Below, one piece after another: positions 8,233-17,310 of a stretch of 64,000 bases of DNA (position 1 is its first letter; the number at the start of each line of letters is the position of its first letter). The translations under genes were made by a program, and so were the position numbers. The stretch is from JAUYQR01 sp050632395 (lineage in GTDB: Bacteria > Pseudomonadota > Alphaproteobacteria > Rhodobacterales > Rhodobacteraceae): the NCBI RefSeq assembly GCF_050632395.1, contig NZ_CP192600.1, forward strand, positions 2,542,001 to 2,606,000. Reading direction: 5' to 3'. The notes below the pieces were generated by a model, which worked only from the letters and a program-made list of their open reading frames with translations, was not told the origin of the DNA and did no database searches.

Positions 8233-9010
8233 GCCAGATACACGGCAGGCCGTGACCGAAAGCGCCGTTTCCGTCCGCAACGTCTCGAAGGTCTATGGCG
8301 ACGTTCAGGCGCTGAAGGATTTGTCGCTGGAGTTTCCGCGTGGCGAACTGACATCGCTTCTGGGGCCGTCGGGCTGCGGCAAGACCACACTGCTGAAGAT
8401 CATCGCGGGCCTCTTGCCGGCAACCTCGGGCGAGATCGAGGTCAACGGCCAGCGGGTGACGGGGCCCGGCCCGGACCGATCTTTCGTGTTTCAGGACTTT
8501 GCGCTGTTGCCTTGGGCCAGCGTGATTCGCAACGTGGCTTTCGGGCTGGAGCTGCGCGGCGTCGCGAAATCGGAGCGTGAGGCGATTGCCGAGAAATATA
8601 TCCGCGAGGTGGGTCTGGCGGGGTTCGAGAAGAAGTTCCCGCACCAGCTTTCGGGGGGCATGCGCCAGCGGGTGGGCCTTGCGCGGGCCTTGTCGGTGAA
8701 CGCGCAGGTGCTGCTGCTGGACGAGCCGTTTTCCGCCGTGGACGAACAGACCCGGCGCAAGTTTCAGGAAGACCTGCTGGAACTGGTGAAGAACGAGAAA
8801 AAGACCTTCATCTTCGTGACCCATTCGATCGAGGAAGCGGTCTACGTATCCGACCAGATCGCGATCTTGCTGCCGCGCCCAAGCCGCGTGTCGGAAATTA
8901 TCCGCCCCTCCAGTTTCCGCGACAAGAGCGTTGACAACATCCGCCGCGACCCCGAATACCTCGACATCGTCGACCGTATCTGGGCTTCGCTGCGCAGCTA
9001 CGTGGAGTGA
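8213..9010 (+). CDS. ABC transporter ATP-binding protein, NitT/TauT type
   Basis: Cytoplasmic ATPase energising the adjacent importer. Walker A GPSGCGKTT, Q-loop region FVFQDFALLPW, signature LSGGMRQRVGLARAL and Walker B VLLLDEPFSAVD are all intact. The start is taken as the GTG at 8213 because AAGGGA lies 6 bases upstream; an ATG two codons later (8219) is equally possible, and a farther ATG at 8174 would overlap the permease gene more deeply. The mature core is about 265 residues, as usual for SsuB/TauB proteins. It lies between two permease genes in one operon. Confidence 0.9.
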   Translation: MDMQPIKPDTRQAVTESAVSVRNVSKVYGDVQALKDLSLEFPRGELTSLLGPSGCGKTTLLKIIAGLLPATSGEIEVNGQRVTGPGPDRSFVFQDFALLPWASVIRNVAFGLELRGVAKSEREAIAEKYIREVGLAGFEKKFPHQLSGGMRQRVGLARALSVNAQVLLLDEPFSAVDEQTRRKFQEDLLELVKNEKKTFIFVTHSIEEAVYVSDQIAILLPRPSRVSEIIRPSSFRDKSVDNIRRDPEYLDIVDRIWASLRSYVE

Positions 9011-9017
9011 GGGCGGC

Positions 9018-9770
9018 ATGTATGTTTATGGACGCAAGCTGCCCGCGCTATCGTCGCTGATCCTGTGGGCGCTGCTGTGGGAGGTGATCGGCCGCGCAGG
9101 CCTGACCTTCTTCATCCCGCCCTTTTCCGAAGTGGTGGTCACGCTGGTCGGGCTGATCCCGACGCCGGCGTTCCTGAATGCGCTTTTCGTGACCGGCTAT
9201 GCGTTTCTTGCGGGCGTGTTCTTTGCCATCGTCATCGGCATTCCGGTGGGCATCCTGATGGGCAAGAACCGCATTCTTGACGAACTGCTGCTGCCTTGGG
9301 TCAACATCTTTCTGTCGGCGCCGCTGACCGCGCTGGTGCCGGTGCTGATGGTGCTGTTCGGGTTCGGCACCAAGACGGTGATCATCACGACGGCGCTGTT
9401 CGCGATCTGGATCATCATCCTGAATGCCCGCGCCGGGGTCAGGCAGATCAACCGGTCGCTGGTGGAAATGGCGCGCAGCTTTGGTGCTTCGCCAATGGAC
9501 GCCTTCGTGAAGGTCTATTTCTGGGCGGCACTGCCGGAAATCCTTGGCGGCGTCAGGATCGGCGTGATCCGGGCGGTGAAGGGGGTGATCATCGGCCAGC
9601 TGCTGATCTCGATCGTCGGGTTTGGTGCGCTGTTCGAGCTTTATTCCAGCAAGTTCCTGATGGCGGAGTTCTGGGCGGTGCTGATCGTGCTTTTCGGACT
9701 TGCCTTCGCGCTTTCGGAATTCCTCGCTTATCTTGAGCGCAAGGTTTCCTATTACGCGGCGTCGCGCTAG
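9018..9770 (+). CDS. ABC transporter permease, NitT/TauT type (second)
   Basis: A 250-residue membrane permease with the EAA loop EMARSFGASPMDAFVKVYFW and about six hydrophobic spans. The ATG at 9018 is preceded by GAGGGCGG and follows the ATPase stop by 7 bases; the frame is open further upstream but only inside the ATPase gene. Its sequence differs clearly from the permease at 7468-8232, so the two would pair as a heterodimer rather than being a recent duplication. Confidence 0.88.
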   Translation: MYVYGRKLPALSSLILWALLWEVIGRAGLTFFIPPFSEVVVTLVGLIPTPAFLNALFVTGYAFLAGVFFAIVIGIPVGILMGKNRILDELLLPWVNIFLSAPLTALVPVLMVLFGFGTKTVIITTALFAIWIIILNARAGVRQINRSLVEMARSFGASPMDAFVKVYFWAALPEILGGVRIGVIRAVKGVIIGQLLISIVGFGALFELYSSKFLMAEFWAVLIVLFGLAFALSEFLAYLERKVSYYAASR

Positions 9771-9812
9771 GTCTGCGGTGCGGCCAGATCCTGCCCTGAA
9801 AGAAAGACTGCC

Positions 9813-11345
9813 ATGACAGCCACAGTTTCCGCCCTGCTTGCCGAAAAGGACGCCGGCTCGAACGCCATCGGAGCGCCGGGGCGCGCGTGGCTGAGCTATG
9901 GCGCATTGCGGACCCTGTCGGCCGAGGTCGAGGCCGCCTTGCGCAGCTTCGGGATCGGGGCTGCGGACCGGGTGGCGATCGTGCTGCCAAACGGGCCGGA
10001 AATGGCCACCGCTTTCGTCGCAATCGCGCAGGCGGCAGTGACCGCGCCGCTGAACCCGGCCTATCAGGAAAACGAGTTCAGTTTTTACCTGCAGGACCTG
10101 CGGGCCAAGGCCATTGTAGTGCCTGATGGTTATGACGGGCCGGCGCTTGCGGCGGCGGCACCGCTGGGAATGGCGATCCTGCGGCTGCACAGCGATCCGG
10201 CGGAACCCGCCGGGCAGTTCCGCCTGAGCGGCACCCCTGCGGCAATGCCTGCGCCAGCGGGCAAGCCCGGGCCGAACGCGACGGCACTGATCCTGCACAC
10301 CTCGGGCACGACGTCGCGGCCCAAGATCGTGCCTCTGTTGCAATCGAACCTTGCGGCATCGGCAGGCAACATCGGCACCTCCTTGGCGCTGACGCCTGCC
10401 GACCGCTGCCTGAACGTGATGCCGCTTTTCCACATCCACGGGCTGATTGCGGCAGTCACCGCATCGCTGGCGGCGGGCGGATCGGTCTGGTGTGCGCCGG
10501 GGTTTGATGCCCTCAAATTCTTTGGCTGGATGAAAGAGGCCGAGCCGACATGGTATACCGCCGTGCCGACGATGCATCAGGCGATCCTGTCGCGCGCGGC
10601 CCGCAACCGCGACGTGATCGACGCGCATCCTCTGCGCTTCTTGCGGTCCTCTTCGGCGTCGCTGCCGGCGCAGGTGATGCTGGAACTGGCCGACACCTTC
10701 AAGGCCCCGGTGATCGAAGCCTACGGCATGACCGAGGCGACGCACCAGATGGCCTGCAACCCGCTGCCGCCCCGCGCGCAAAAGCCGGGGTCGGTGGGTG
10801 TGGCGGCCGGCCCCCTGCTGCGCATCGCGCATGAGGTGGAGAACCGGCTGATCGACGGCACCGGCGAAGTGGTGATTTCCGGCCCGAACGTGACGCCCGG
10901 CTATGAGGGCAACCCCGACGCCAACGCGAAGAACTTTTTCGAAGCCGACGGTCTGCGCTGGTTCCGCACTGGCGATCAGGGTGCCTTGGACGAGGAAGGC
11001 TATCTGCGCCTGACGGGGCGGCTGAAGGAGATCATCAACCGGGGCGGCGAAAAGATCAGCCCGCTGGAGGTGGACGGCGTGCTTCTGGATCACCCTGCCG
11101 TGCAGCAGGTGGTGGCCTTTGCAATGCCGCACCCCAAGCTGGGCGAAGAAGTCGCTGCGGCGGTGGTGCTGCGCGAAGGCCAGAGTGCGACGGAACGCGA
11201 GATCCGCGATTTCTGCGCCGCACGCATGGCGGATTTCAAGGTGCCGCGCCGGGTGGTGATCCTGGACGAGATCCCGAAGGGGGCCACGGGCAAGTTGCAG
11301 CGCATCGGGCTGGCCGAGAAGCTTGGGCTTGGCCAACCGGCCTGA
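9813..11345 (+). CDS. AMP-dependent acyl-CoA synthetase/ligase
   Basis: ANL-superfamily enzyme of 510 residues that activates a carboxylic acid to its CoA thioester through an acyl-AMP. Motifs: the P-loop-like LHTSGTTSRPK (A3), AYGMTEATHQM (A5), FRTGDQGALDEEGYLRLTGR (A7), LKEIINRGGEKISP (A8) and the catalytic lysine in PKGATGKLQR (A10). Its layout recalls the oxalate-CoA ligase/AAE3-like branch, but I cannot fix the substrate. It follows the ABC importer by 42 bases and precedes a reductase gene, so it likely activates the imported acid. Confidence 0.87.
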   Translation: MTATVSALLAEKDAGSNAIGAPGRAWLSYGALRTLSAEVEAALRSFGIGAADRVAIVLPNGPEMATAFVAIAQAAVTAPLNPAYQENEFSFYLQDLRAKAIVVPDGYDGPALAAAAPLGMAILRLHSDPAEPAGQFRLSGTPAAMPAPAGKPGPNATALILHTSGTTSRPKIVPLLQSNLAASAGNIGTSLALTPADRCLNVMPLFHIHGLIAAVTASLAAGGSVWCAPGFDALKFFGWMKEAEPTWYTAVPTMHQAILSRAARNRDVIDAHPLRFLRSSSASLPAQVMLELADTFKAPVIEAYGMTEATHQMACNPLPPRAQKPGSVGVAAGPLLRIAHEVENRLIDGTGEVVISGPNVTPGYEGNPDANAKNFFEADGLRWFRTGDQGALDEEGYLRLTGRLKEIINRGGEKISPLEVDGVLLDHPAVQQVVAFAMPHPKLGEEVAAAVVLREGQSATEREIRDFCAARMADFKVPRRVVILDEIPKGATGKLQRIGLAEKLGLGQPA

Positions 11346-11366
11346 GCCGGGCAGAGGGAACCGGAC

Positions 11367-12344
11367 ATGAAGATCTGTATCTTTGGCGCGGGCGCGATCG
11401 GTGGTTACATGGCGGCCAAGCTGGTGCAGGCCGGGGCGGATGTCAGCATCGTGGCGCGCGGCCCGCATCTGGCGGCGATGCAGGCAAAGGGCCTGACCCT
11501 GCTGGAAGAGGGCGCCGAGCCTGTCACGGTGCAGGTGCGCGCCAGCGCCGAGGCGGCGGACCTTGGGCCGCAGGATTATGTGATCGTCACGCTGAAGGCC
11601 CATTCCGTGCCGCCGATGGTGGGCAGGATGCAGCCGCTGATCGGGCCCGAGACGACCATCGTCAGCGGCGTGAACGGCGTGCCGTGGTGGTATTTCCACA
11701 AGATCGGCGGTCCCTTGGAGGGCACCCGGCTGCACAGTGTCGATCCGGGCAATGTGCAGTGGGACGGGTTCGGCCCCGACCGCGTGCTTGGCTGCGTGGT
11801 CTACCCGGCGGCCGAGGTCAGCGAACCCGGCACCATCCGCCATATCGAGGGCAACCGGTTTTCGCTGGGCGAGCCCGACGGGTCGAAATCCGACCGGGCG
11901 GTGGCACTGTCGCAGGCGCTACAGGCGGCCGGGTTGAAGGCCCCGGTGCGGCCACGCCTACGCGATGAGATCTGGGTCAAGCTGTGGGGCAACCTGTCGT
12001 TCAACCCGATCTCGGCGCTGACCCATGCCACGCTGGACGTGCTGTGCACCGATCCCGGCACGCGTGACGTGGCGCGGCGCATGATGATCGAGGCGCAGGT
12101 GATTGCCGAAAAGCTGGGCGTCAGCTTCCCGATCGACGTCGAACGCCGAATCGACGGCGGCGCTGCGGTCGGCGCGCATCGCACGTCGATGCTGCAAGAC
12201 CTTGACGCGGGGCGTCCGATGGAAATCGACGCGCTGGTGGGGTCGGTACAGGAACTGGGCCGCATCACCGGCACGCCGACCCCCACGGTCGACACCGTCC
12301 TTGCGCTGGTCGCGCTGCGCGGCCGGGTGGCGGGACTTTACTGA
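11367..12344 (+). CDS. 2-dehydropantoate 2-reductase family protein (ApbA/PanE-like)
   Basis: NADP-binding reductase of 325 residues. The N terminus KICIFGAGAIGGYMAAKL is the Rossmann GxGxxG, and the C-terminal ketopantoate-reductase helical domain shows EIWVKLWGNLSFNPISALT with the catalytic lysine. The family reduces ketopantoate in pantothenate synthesis, but members in catabolic clusters often act on other 2-keto acids. Its place as the last gene after an importer and acyl-CoA synthetase, 21 bases from the ligase, favours such a catabolic role; this is inference. Confidence 0.85.
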   Translation: MKICIFGAGAIGGYMAAKLVQAGADVSIVARGPHLAAMQAKGLTLLEEGAEPVTVQVRASAEAADLGPQDYVIVTLKAHSVPPMVGRMQPLIGPETTIVSGVNGVPWWYFHKIGGPLEGTRLHSVDPGNVQWDGFGPDRVLGCVVYPAAEVSEPGTIRHIEGNRFSLGEPDGSKSDRAVALSQALQAAGLKAPVRPRLRDEIWVKLWGNLSFNPISALTHATLDVLCTDPGTRDVARRMMIEAQVIAEKLGVSFPIDVERRIDGGAAVGAHRTSMLQDLDAGRPMEIDALVGSVQELGRITGTPTPTVDTVLALVALRGRVAGLY

Positions 12345-12511
12345 CGCCGCGGCAGCGCAGGCACCTGCGAGGATGGCATCAGACGGACAATGGGCACCAC
12401 CGCTGGCGCGGCAATCGAACCGGCTATTTTTCCGGCGGTCCGTTCCCAAGCGCACAGCCTGACGGATGTCCGGCCTGCGGTTGGCGCCGCTTGCGCATTT
12501 CGGCGGCGGGC

Positions 12512-12600
12512 ATGACACCTTTGCACATCGCCATCGTCGGGGCGGGCCTCGCCGCTCTGGCCTGCGCAGGGCGGCAGAAATCCTGCGCCCTCAGAGCAGG
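12512..12600 (+). pseudogene. N-terminal remnant of an FAD-dependent oxidoreductase
   Basis: From the ATG at 12512 the plus strand reads MTPLHIAIVGAGLAALACAG, the typical first strand and dinucleotide-binding loop (GxGxxA) of FAD-dependent monooxygenases. After about 20 residues the similarity stops. The reading frame then runs into the antisense side of matB, whose stop lies at 12602. This looks like a gene whose remainder was deleted when the matB region was joined here. Chance similarity cannot be excluded because the segment is short. Confidence 0.4.
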
Positions 12601-12601
12601 A

Positions 12602-14110
12602 TCACACGCTGCCTGCGAACCGATCCCGCAGCACGTTTTTTTGCACCTTGCCCATGGTATTGCGCGGCAGTTCGTCGACAAAGATCACCCGACTTGGCCG
12701 CTTGAACCGTGCCAGCCGCCCTTCAATCGCCACGACGATATCGGCTTCGGTCAGTACGGGCTGCCCGCTGGGCACAACGATTGCGGTCACGGCTTCGCCA
12801 AAGTCCTTGTGCGGCAAGCCAATGACGGCGGATTCCAGCACCCCGGCGATATCGTCGATCTCGGCCTCCACCTCTTTGGGGTAGACGTTGTAGCCGCCGG
12901 TGATGATCAGATCCTTGGCCCGCCCGACGATGTGGACGTAGCCATTGTCGTCGATCCGCCCCAGATCGCCGGTGATGAAGAAACCGTTCGCGCGCAGTTC
13001 CGCGGCAGTCTTTTCCGGCATCCGCCAATAGCCCTTGAAGACGTTGGGACCGCGCACCTCGATCATGCCGATCTCGCCTTGTGCAAGGGGGGCGCCATTG
13101 TCGGGGTCGGTCACGATCACCTCGGTTCCTGGCAGGGGCAGGCCCACGGTGCCCGCCACCCTGTCGCCTTCATAGGGGTTCGAGGTGTTCATGTTGGTTT
13201 CGGTCATGCCGTAGCGTTCAAGAATTGCCTGACCGGTGCGGGCCTGCCATTCCCTGTGCGTTTCGGCCAGAAGCGGGGCTGAACCTGATATGAATAGCCG
13301 CATCCGCGCTGTTGCTGCAGAATCGAGCCGGGCGGACTCAAGGAGCCGGACATAGTAGGTTGGCACGCCCATCAGCACGGTGGCCCGCGCCATGAGGTCA
13401 AGGATAAGGCCAGCGTCGAACTTTGGCAGCAGGACCATGGACGCGCCGGAAAGCAGCGTGACATTAGTTGCCACGAAGAGGCCGTGGGTGTGAAATATCG
13501 GCAAGGCGTGGATCAGCACGTCGGCTTTGTTAAAGCGCCATGCCTCGCACAGGGTCAGGGCGTTCGACACCAGATTGCCATGCGTCAGCATCGCGCCTTT
13601 GGATCGGCCCGTGGTGCCGGACGTGTATAGAAGTGCTGCCAGATCGTCTGCGTTGCGGGGTACGGTGGCGAAGTCAGGGCGGGCGGTCACCGCCGCATCC
13701 GACAGGCTGCCTTTGCCATTGGCATCCAGTGTCACTAGGCGGGCGCCGGTCTTATCTGCGATCGCGGCGAAATCGGCGACGCGGGCGGGATCGCAGACAA
13801 AAAGCGCGGGTTCGGCATCACCGATGAAGTAAGCCACCTCGGCCACGGTGTAGGCGGTGTTCAACGGCAGGAACACCGCGCCCGCGCGGACGGTGGCGAG
13901 GTAGAGGATGATTGCCTCGACCGACTTTTCGACCTGCACGGCAACGCGGTCGCCGGGCTTCACGCCCAAGCCAACCAGCGCGTTGGCCATCTGGCCGGTC
14001 CGGACCACCAGATCGGCGTAGGTGATGCGGTCGCCCGCCAGAGTTTCGATCGCGGTGGCGGCAGCGTCGGTGATCGAGCGGGAGAGGATGTCGAACAGGT
14101 TCGCGCTCAT
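12602..14110 (-). CDS. matB: Malonyl-CoA synthetase
   Basis: ATP-dependent ligase forming malonyl-CoA from malonate and CoA. The 502 residues follow rhizobial/Rhodopseudomonas MatB closely as I recall it: VEAIILYLATVRAGAVFLPL, LYTSGTTGRSKGAMLTHGNL, ALPIFHTHGLFVATNVTLLS, MLDRYGMTETNMNTSNPYxGDR-type SNPYEGDRVAGTVG, GYWRMPEKT, and the C-terminal LPRNTMGKVQKN with the catalytic lysine. A strong AAGGAG ribosome site precedes the ATG. The usual partner matA (malonyl-CoA decarboxylase) is not beside it. It lies 65 bases downstream of an RND pump gene on the same strand and may be co-transcribed with it. Confidence 0.92.
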   Translation of the reverse strand: MSANLFDILSRSITDAAATAIETLAGDRITYADLVVRTGQMANALVGLGVKPGDRVAVQVEKSVEAIILYLATVRAGAVFLPLNTAYTVAEVAYFIGDAEPALFVCDPARVADFAAIADKTGARLVTLDANGKGSLSDAAVTARPDFATVPRNADDLAALLYTSGTTGRSKGAMLTHGNLVSNALTLCEAWRFNKADVLIHALPIFHTHGLFVATNVTLLSGASMVLLPKFDAGLILDLMARATVLMGVPTYYVRLLESARLDSAATARMRLFISGSAPLLAETHREWQARTGQAILERYGMTETNMNTSNPYEGDRVAGTVGLPLPGTEVIVTDPDNGAPLAQGEIGMIEVRGPNVFKGYWRMPEKTAAELRANGFFITGDLGRIDDNGYVHIVGRAKDLIITGGYNVYPKEVEAEIDDIAGVLESAVIGLPHKDFGEAVTAIVVPSGQPVLTEADIVVAIEGRLARFKRPSRVIFVDELPRNTMGKVQKNVLRDRFAGSV

Positions 14111-14175
14111 TGCACACTCCTTGGCTGCGGCAAGGTATGTCGCGGCGACAGGGTCTTCGCAACGGTCATGTTGCG

Positions 14176-17100
14176 CTATTCGGCGGGATGGTCACGCACG
14201 GCAGCACCCCGAAGTTCAGCGTGCAGAAGCTCCGTCTCGGCCGCCCTTGGCCGCGCGAAACCGGCCAGCAGAAGGTAGGCGACGGGCGTGATGTAGAGCG
14301 TGGCCAAAGTGGCAAGGCCGAGGCCGCCGACGATAATCCAGCCCAGCACTTCGCGCGCCTCGGCACCGGCCCCTTGCGCGAGAACCAGAGGCAACCCTCC
14401 GAGCACTGTGGCGACCATCGTCATCATCACCGGCCGCAACCGGACGGTGGCGGCCTGTTCGATCGCGTCGCGGACCGTTGCGCCACGCTCGCGCAGTTGA
14501 TCGGCAAATTCGACGATCAGGATGCCGTTCTTGGCCATGATACCGACCAGAAGCACCAGCCCGATCTGCGAATAGACGTTCAGACTGCCTCCGGTCAGCA
14601 AGAGGGCGAAGATCGCGCAAGCCAGCCCCAGTGGCACCGTCGCCATCACGATCACGGCGGAGACGAAGCTTTCGAACTGCGCCGCCAGCACCAGAAAGAC
14701 CACAGCCAGCGCAATTGCGAACGTGACCAGCAAGCCCGACGAGGTTTCGCCCAGCGTCGCCGCCTCGGCCAGTGGAACAAGGCGCATGTCTTCGGCCAGA
14801 ACGCCGTCCGACAAGGCCTGCAATTCGGCCAACGCATCGCCCAAGGCGAAATCTGGCGTGAGCCCGGCGCTGATCGGAACCGACCGGCGCTGCGCCTCGC
14901 GACCGAGTTCGGGTGCCACCGCACGCTCGGTCAGCGTTGCGAAGGACGACACCGGCACCATGTTGCCGTCGAGAGATGCGACGAAGGTTCGCTCCAGATC
15001 GCCGGGGTCGTTCACCGGATCCGAGGTGGAGACGAGGCGGATGTCGAAGCTGTCGTCATCCAGAAAGAGCGTGCCGACGGTTCGGCCGTCAAGCACCGCC
15101 TGGAAGGCTTCGCCAAGGCCGTCGATCGAAACCCCGAGATCCTCGGCCCGGCTGCGGTCGATCTCGACAAAAAGCTGTGGTTGCGTGGTGTCATAGCCAA
15201 GCCGCACCTGACCAAAGCGCGGGTCTTTCTCCATCCGGTCGACAAGGGTGCGCGCGACGTCGGCAAGGCGCCCATAATCGTCACCGACCAGGGCGACGGA
15301 AAGCCCCTGCCCCGCCCCGCGGATGCCCAGCGAGTTCGGCTGAATGGCAAAGGTCCGAACCCCGATCACGCCGCGCAGCTTGGCGTTCAGTTCGTCCGCG
15401 ATGTCCTGCTGGCTGCGCGTCCGGTCGGCCCAGTTTGCCAGCGTCACCACGATGAAGCCCCGGTTGTCCGACCCGCCCATTCCCGCGATGGCGAAGACGC
15501 TCGTCACCTCGCCCGACGCGCGCAGCGGTTCGATCAGCGCCTCGATTTCGCGCATCTTGCCGTCGGTATAATCCAGCGATGCCCCTTGCGGTGCCTGCAC
15601 CGACAACAGGACTGCCGCGCGGTCTTCACTGGGGGTCAATTCCTGGCGCAGCGAGGCCATGCTGGCCACCGCGAGCGCCGCGAACAGGACCGCTACCGCA
15701 ACCGACACCACCGGCGCGGCTAGGCAGAGCCGCAGTGTTTTGCCATAGACCCGCGCCAGCGCCTCACCGACCGAGGTCATAACGCCCCGGCTTTCGACAT
15801 GCGGCTTCAACAGGCGCGCGGCCAGCACCGGGCACAAGGTCAGGGCCGTGACGGACGACAACAGGACCGCAATCGCCAGCGTGAAGCCGAACTCGCGGAA
15901 CAGGCCGCCGGTTTGCCCGGGCAGGAACGACAGCGGGATGAACACCGCCGCCAGCGTGGTGGTGGTGGAAAGGACGGCAAAGAATACCTGCCGGGTGCCA
16001 AGCACAGCCGCAGCGCGCGCGCCCATGCCTTCGGACCTGCGCCGAACGATGTTTTCCAAGACCACGATCGCGTCGTCGACGACAAGGCCGGTTGCCAGCA
16101 CGAGTGCCAGCAAGGTCATGATGTTGATGGAAAACCCGGCCAGCCAGATCGCCGCCAACGTGCCGATCAGCGCCACTGGCATCGCGATGACCGGGATCAG
16201 CGTTGCGCGGGCGTCCCGCAGGAAGATGTAGATCACCGCCGTGACGATCAGGACCGACAGGGCAAGTGCAAGTTCAACCTCGTGGATCGCGCCGTCGATG
16301 AAATCAGCACTATCCGAGGTGACATACATCTGCACGTCATCGGGCAAGAGCGGTTGCAGATCGGCGACCACCTGCCGCACCGCCTTGGAGATCGCAAGCG
16401 TGTTACCGTTGGCCTGTCGGATGATCCCGAGGCCGATGCCGGTCTGGCCGTTTGCCCGCAGCACAGAGGCGCCCGGTTCAGGCCCAAGCGTCACCTGCGC
16501 CACGTCACCCAGTCTGACGTTGCCTGCGATGCTGAGCGCCTCAATCTCTTCGACGGTGCGGATCGCGGCGGTGGTGCGGACCTGCAAGCTTTGCCGGTCC
16601 GAGCTGAGCGCGCCGGCGGGGCTGTCGAACGCCGCGTCGCCCAAGACGGCCCGCAGATCGGCCAGTGTCAGCCCCCGCGCGGCAAGCTGCATCAGGTTCA
16701 CGTCAACCCGAAACGCCAGTTCCCGGTCACCAAAGATCTGCAGGTCGGCCACGCCGGGGGCCGACAGCAGGCGGCTTTCGGCAAGGTCGCGTATCAGCGA
16801 GGTCAATTCGTCGGCCGTGCGCCGTGACGAGGTGACGGCGATCCGCAAGATGGCATCGGAATCGGCATCGGACTTGACCACGCGCGGCGCGTCGGCGGCA
16901 TCGGGAAGTGCATTCGTTACCCGCGCCACGGCATCGCGCAGATCGGTGGCGGCCACGTCAAGTTCGACATCGTCGCGGAATTCGACGGTTACCCGGCTGG
17001 ACCCGAACCGCGACGAGGAGGAAATCGATTTCACCCCGGCAATCCGGCTGACCGCGCCCTCGACCACCGCGGTCACTTCGCGGTCGATGGTTTCAGGCGC

Positions 17101-17307
17101 CGCTCCGGGATACGCGGTCGAGACCGAGACCACCGGTCGGTCCACATCCGGCAACTCGCGGACATCCGCGCCCAAGAGCCCCGCAAGCCCGGCAATGACG
17201 ATCAGCGCGTTCAGGACGAAAGCAAGGATCGGTCGGCGGATAAACAGTGCGGTGCCACTGCCCAAGGCGGCAGGATCAGCAGCAGGTTCCGCGGGGGTGC
17301 GCTGCAT
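14176..17307 (-). CDS. RND efflux transporter, inner-membrane pump subunit (AcrB/MexF-like)
   Basis: Proton-driven efflux pump of 1043 residues with the RND duplicated layout: an N-terminal membrane helix (RRPILAFVLNALIVIAGLAGL), a large periplasmic loop, a helix bundle including LATGLVVDDAIVVLENIVRR with the proton-relay aspartates, a second periplasmic loop from about 560, and a second helix bundle ending LGLATLATLYITPVAYLLL. It overlaps the GAGGAG ribosome site with the stop region of the adaptor gene 3 bases upstream, so the two are translated together. No outer-membrane factor gene is adjacent. The substrate is unknown. Confidence 0.92.
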   Translation of the reverse strand: MQRTPAEPAADPAALGSGTALFIRRPILAFVLNALIVIAGLAGLLGADVRELPDVDRPVVSVSTAYPGAAPETIDREVTAVVEGAVSRIAGVKSISSSSRFGSSRVTVEFRDDVELDVAATDLRDAVARVTNALPDAADAPRVVKSDADSDAILRIAVTSSRRTADELTSLIRDLAESRLLSAPGVADLQIFGDRELAFRVDVNLMQLAARGLTLADLRAVLGDAAFDSPAGALSSDRQSLQVRTTAAIRTVEEIEALSIAGNVRLGDVAQVTLGPEPGASVLRANGQTGIGLGIIRQANGNTLAISKAVRQVVADLQPLLPDDVQMYVTSDSADFIDGAIHEVELALALSVLIVTAVIYIFLRDARATLIPVIAMPVALIGTLAAIWLAGFSINIMTLLALVLATGLVVDDAIVVLENIVRRRSEGMGARAAAVLGTRQVFFAVLSTTTTLAAVFIPLSFLPGQTGGLFREFGFTLAIAVLLSSVTALTLCPVLAARLLKPHVESRGVMTSVGEALARVYGKTLRLCLAAPVVSVAVAVLFAALAVASMASLRQELTPSEDRAAVLLSVQAPQGASLDYTDGKMREIEALIEPLRASGEVTSVFAIAGMGGSDNRGFIVVTLANWADRTRSQQDIADELNAKLRGVIGVRTFAIQPNSLGIRGAGQGLSVALVGDDYGRLADVARTLVDRMEKDPRFGQVRLGYDTTQPQLFVEIDRSRAEDLGVSIDGLGEAFQAVLDGRTVGTLFLDDDSFDIRLVSTSDPVNDPGDLERTFVASLDGNMVPVSSFATLTERAVAPELGREAQRRSVPISAGLTPDFALGDALAELQALSDGVLAEDMRLVPLAEAATLGETSSGLLVTFAIALAVVFLVLAAQFESFVSAVIVMATVPLGLACAIFALLLTGGSLNVYSQIGLVLLVGIMAKNGILIVEFADQLRERGATVRDAIEQAATVRLRPVMMTMVATVLGGLPLVLAQGAGAEAREVLGWIIVGGLGLATLATLYITPVAYLLLAGFARPRAAETELLHAELRGAAVRDHPAE

Positions 17308-17310
17308 CGG

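Noticed and set aside
9048..11843. Very long open minus-strand frame (931 codons) across the second permease, ligase and reductase
   Set aside because: It is antisense to three genes with intact motifs. Its product is rich in Arg, His, Gln and Asp with no domain, as expected for an antisense frame in high-GC DNA.
12491..13282. Full-length gene continuing from the flavoprotein-like start at 12512
   Set aside because: After about 20 residues the frame is antisense to matB and loses all resemblance to flavoproteins.
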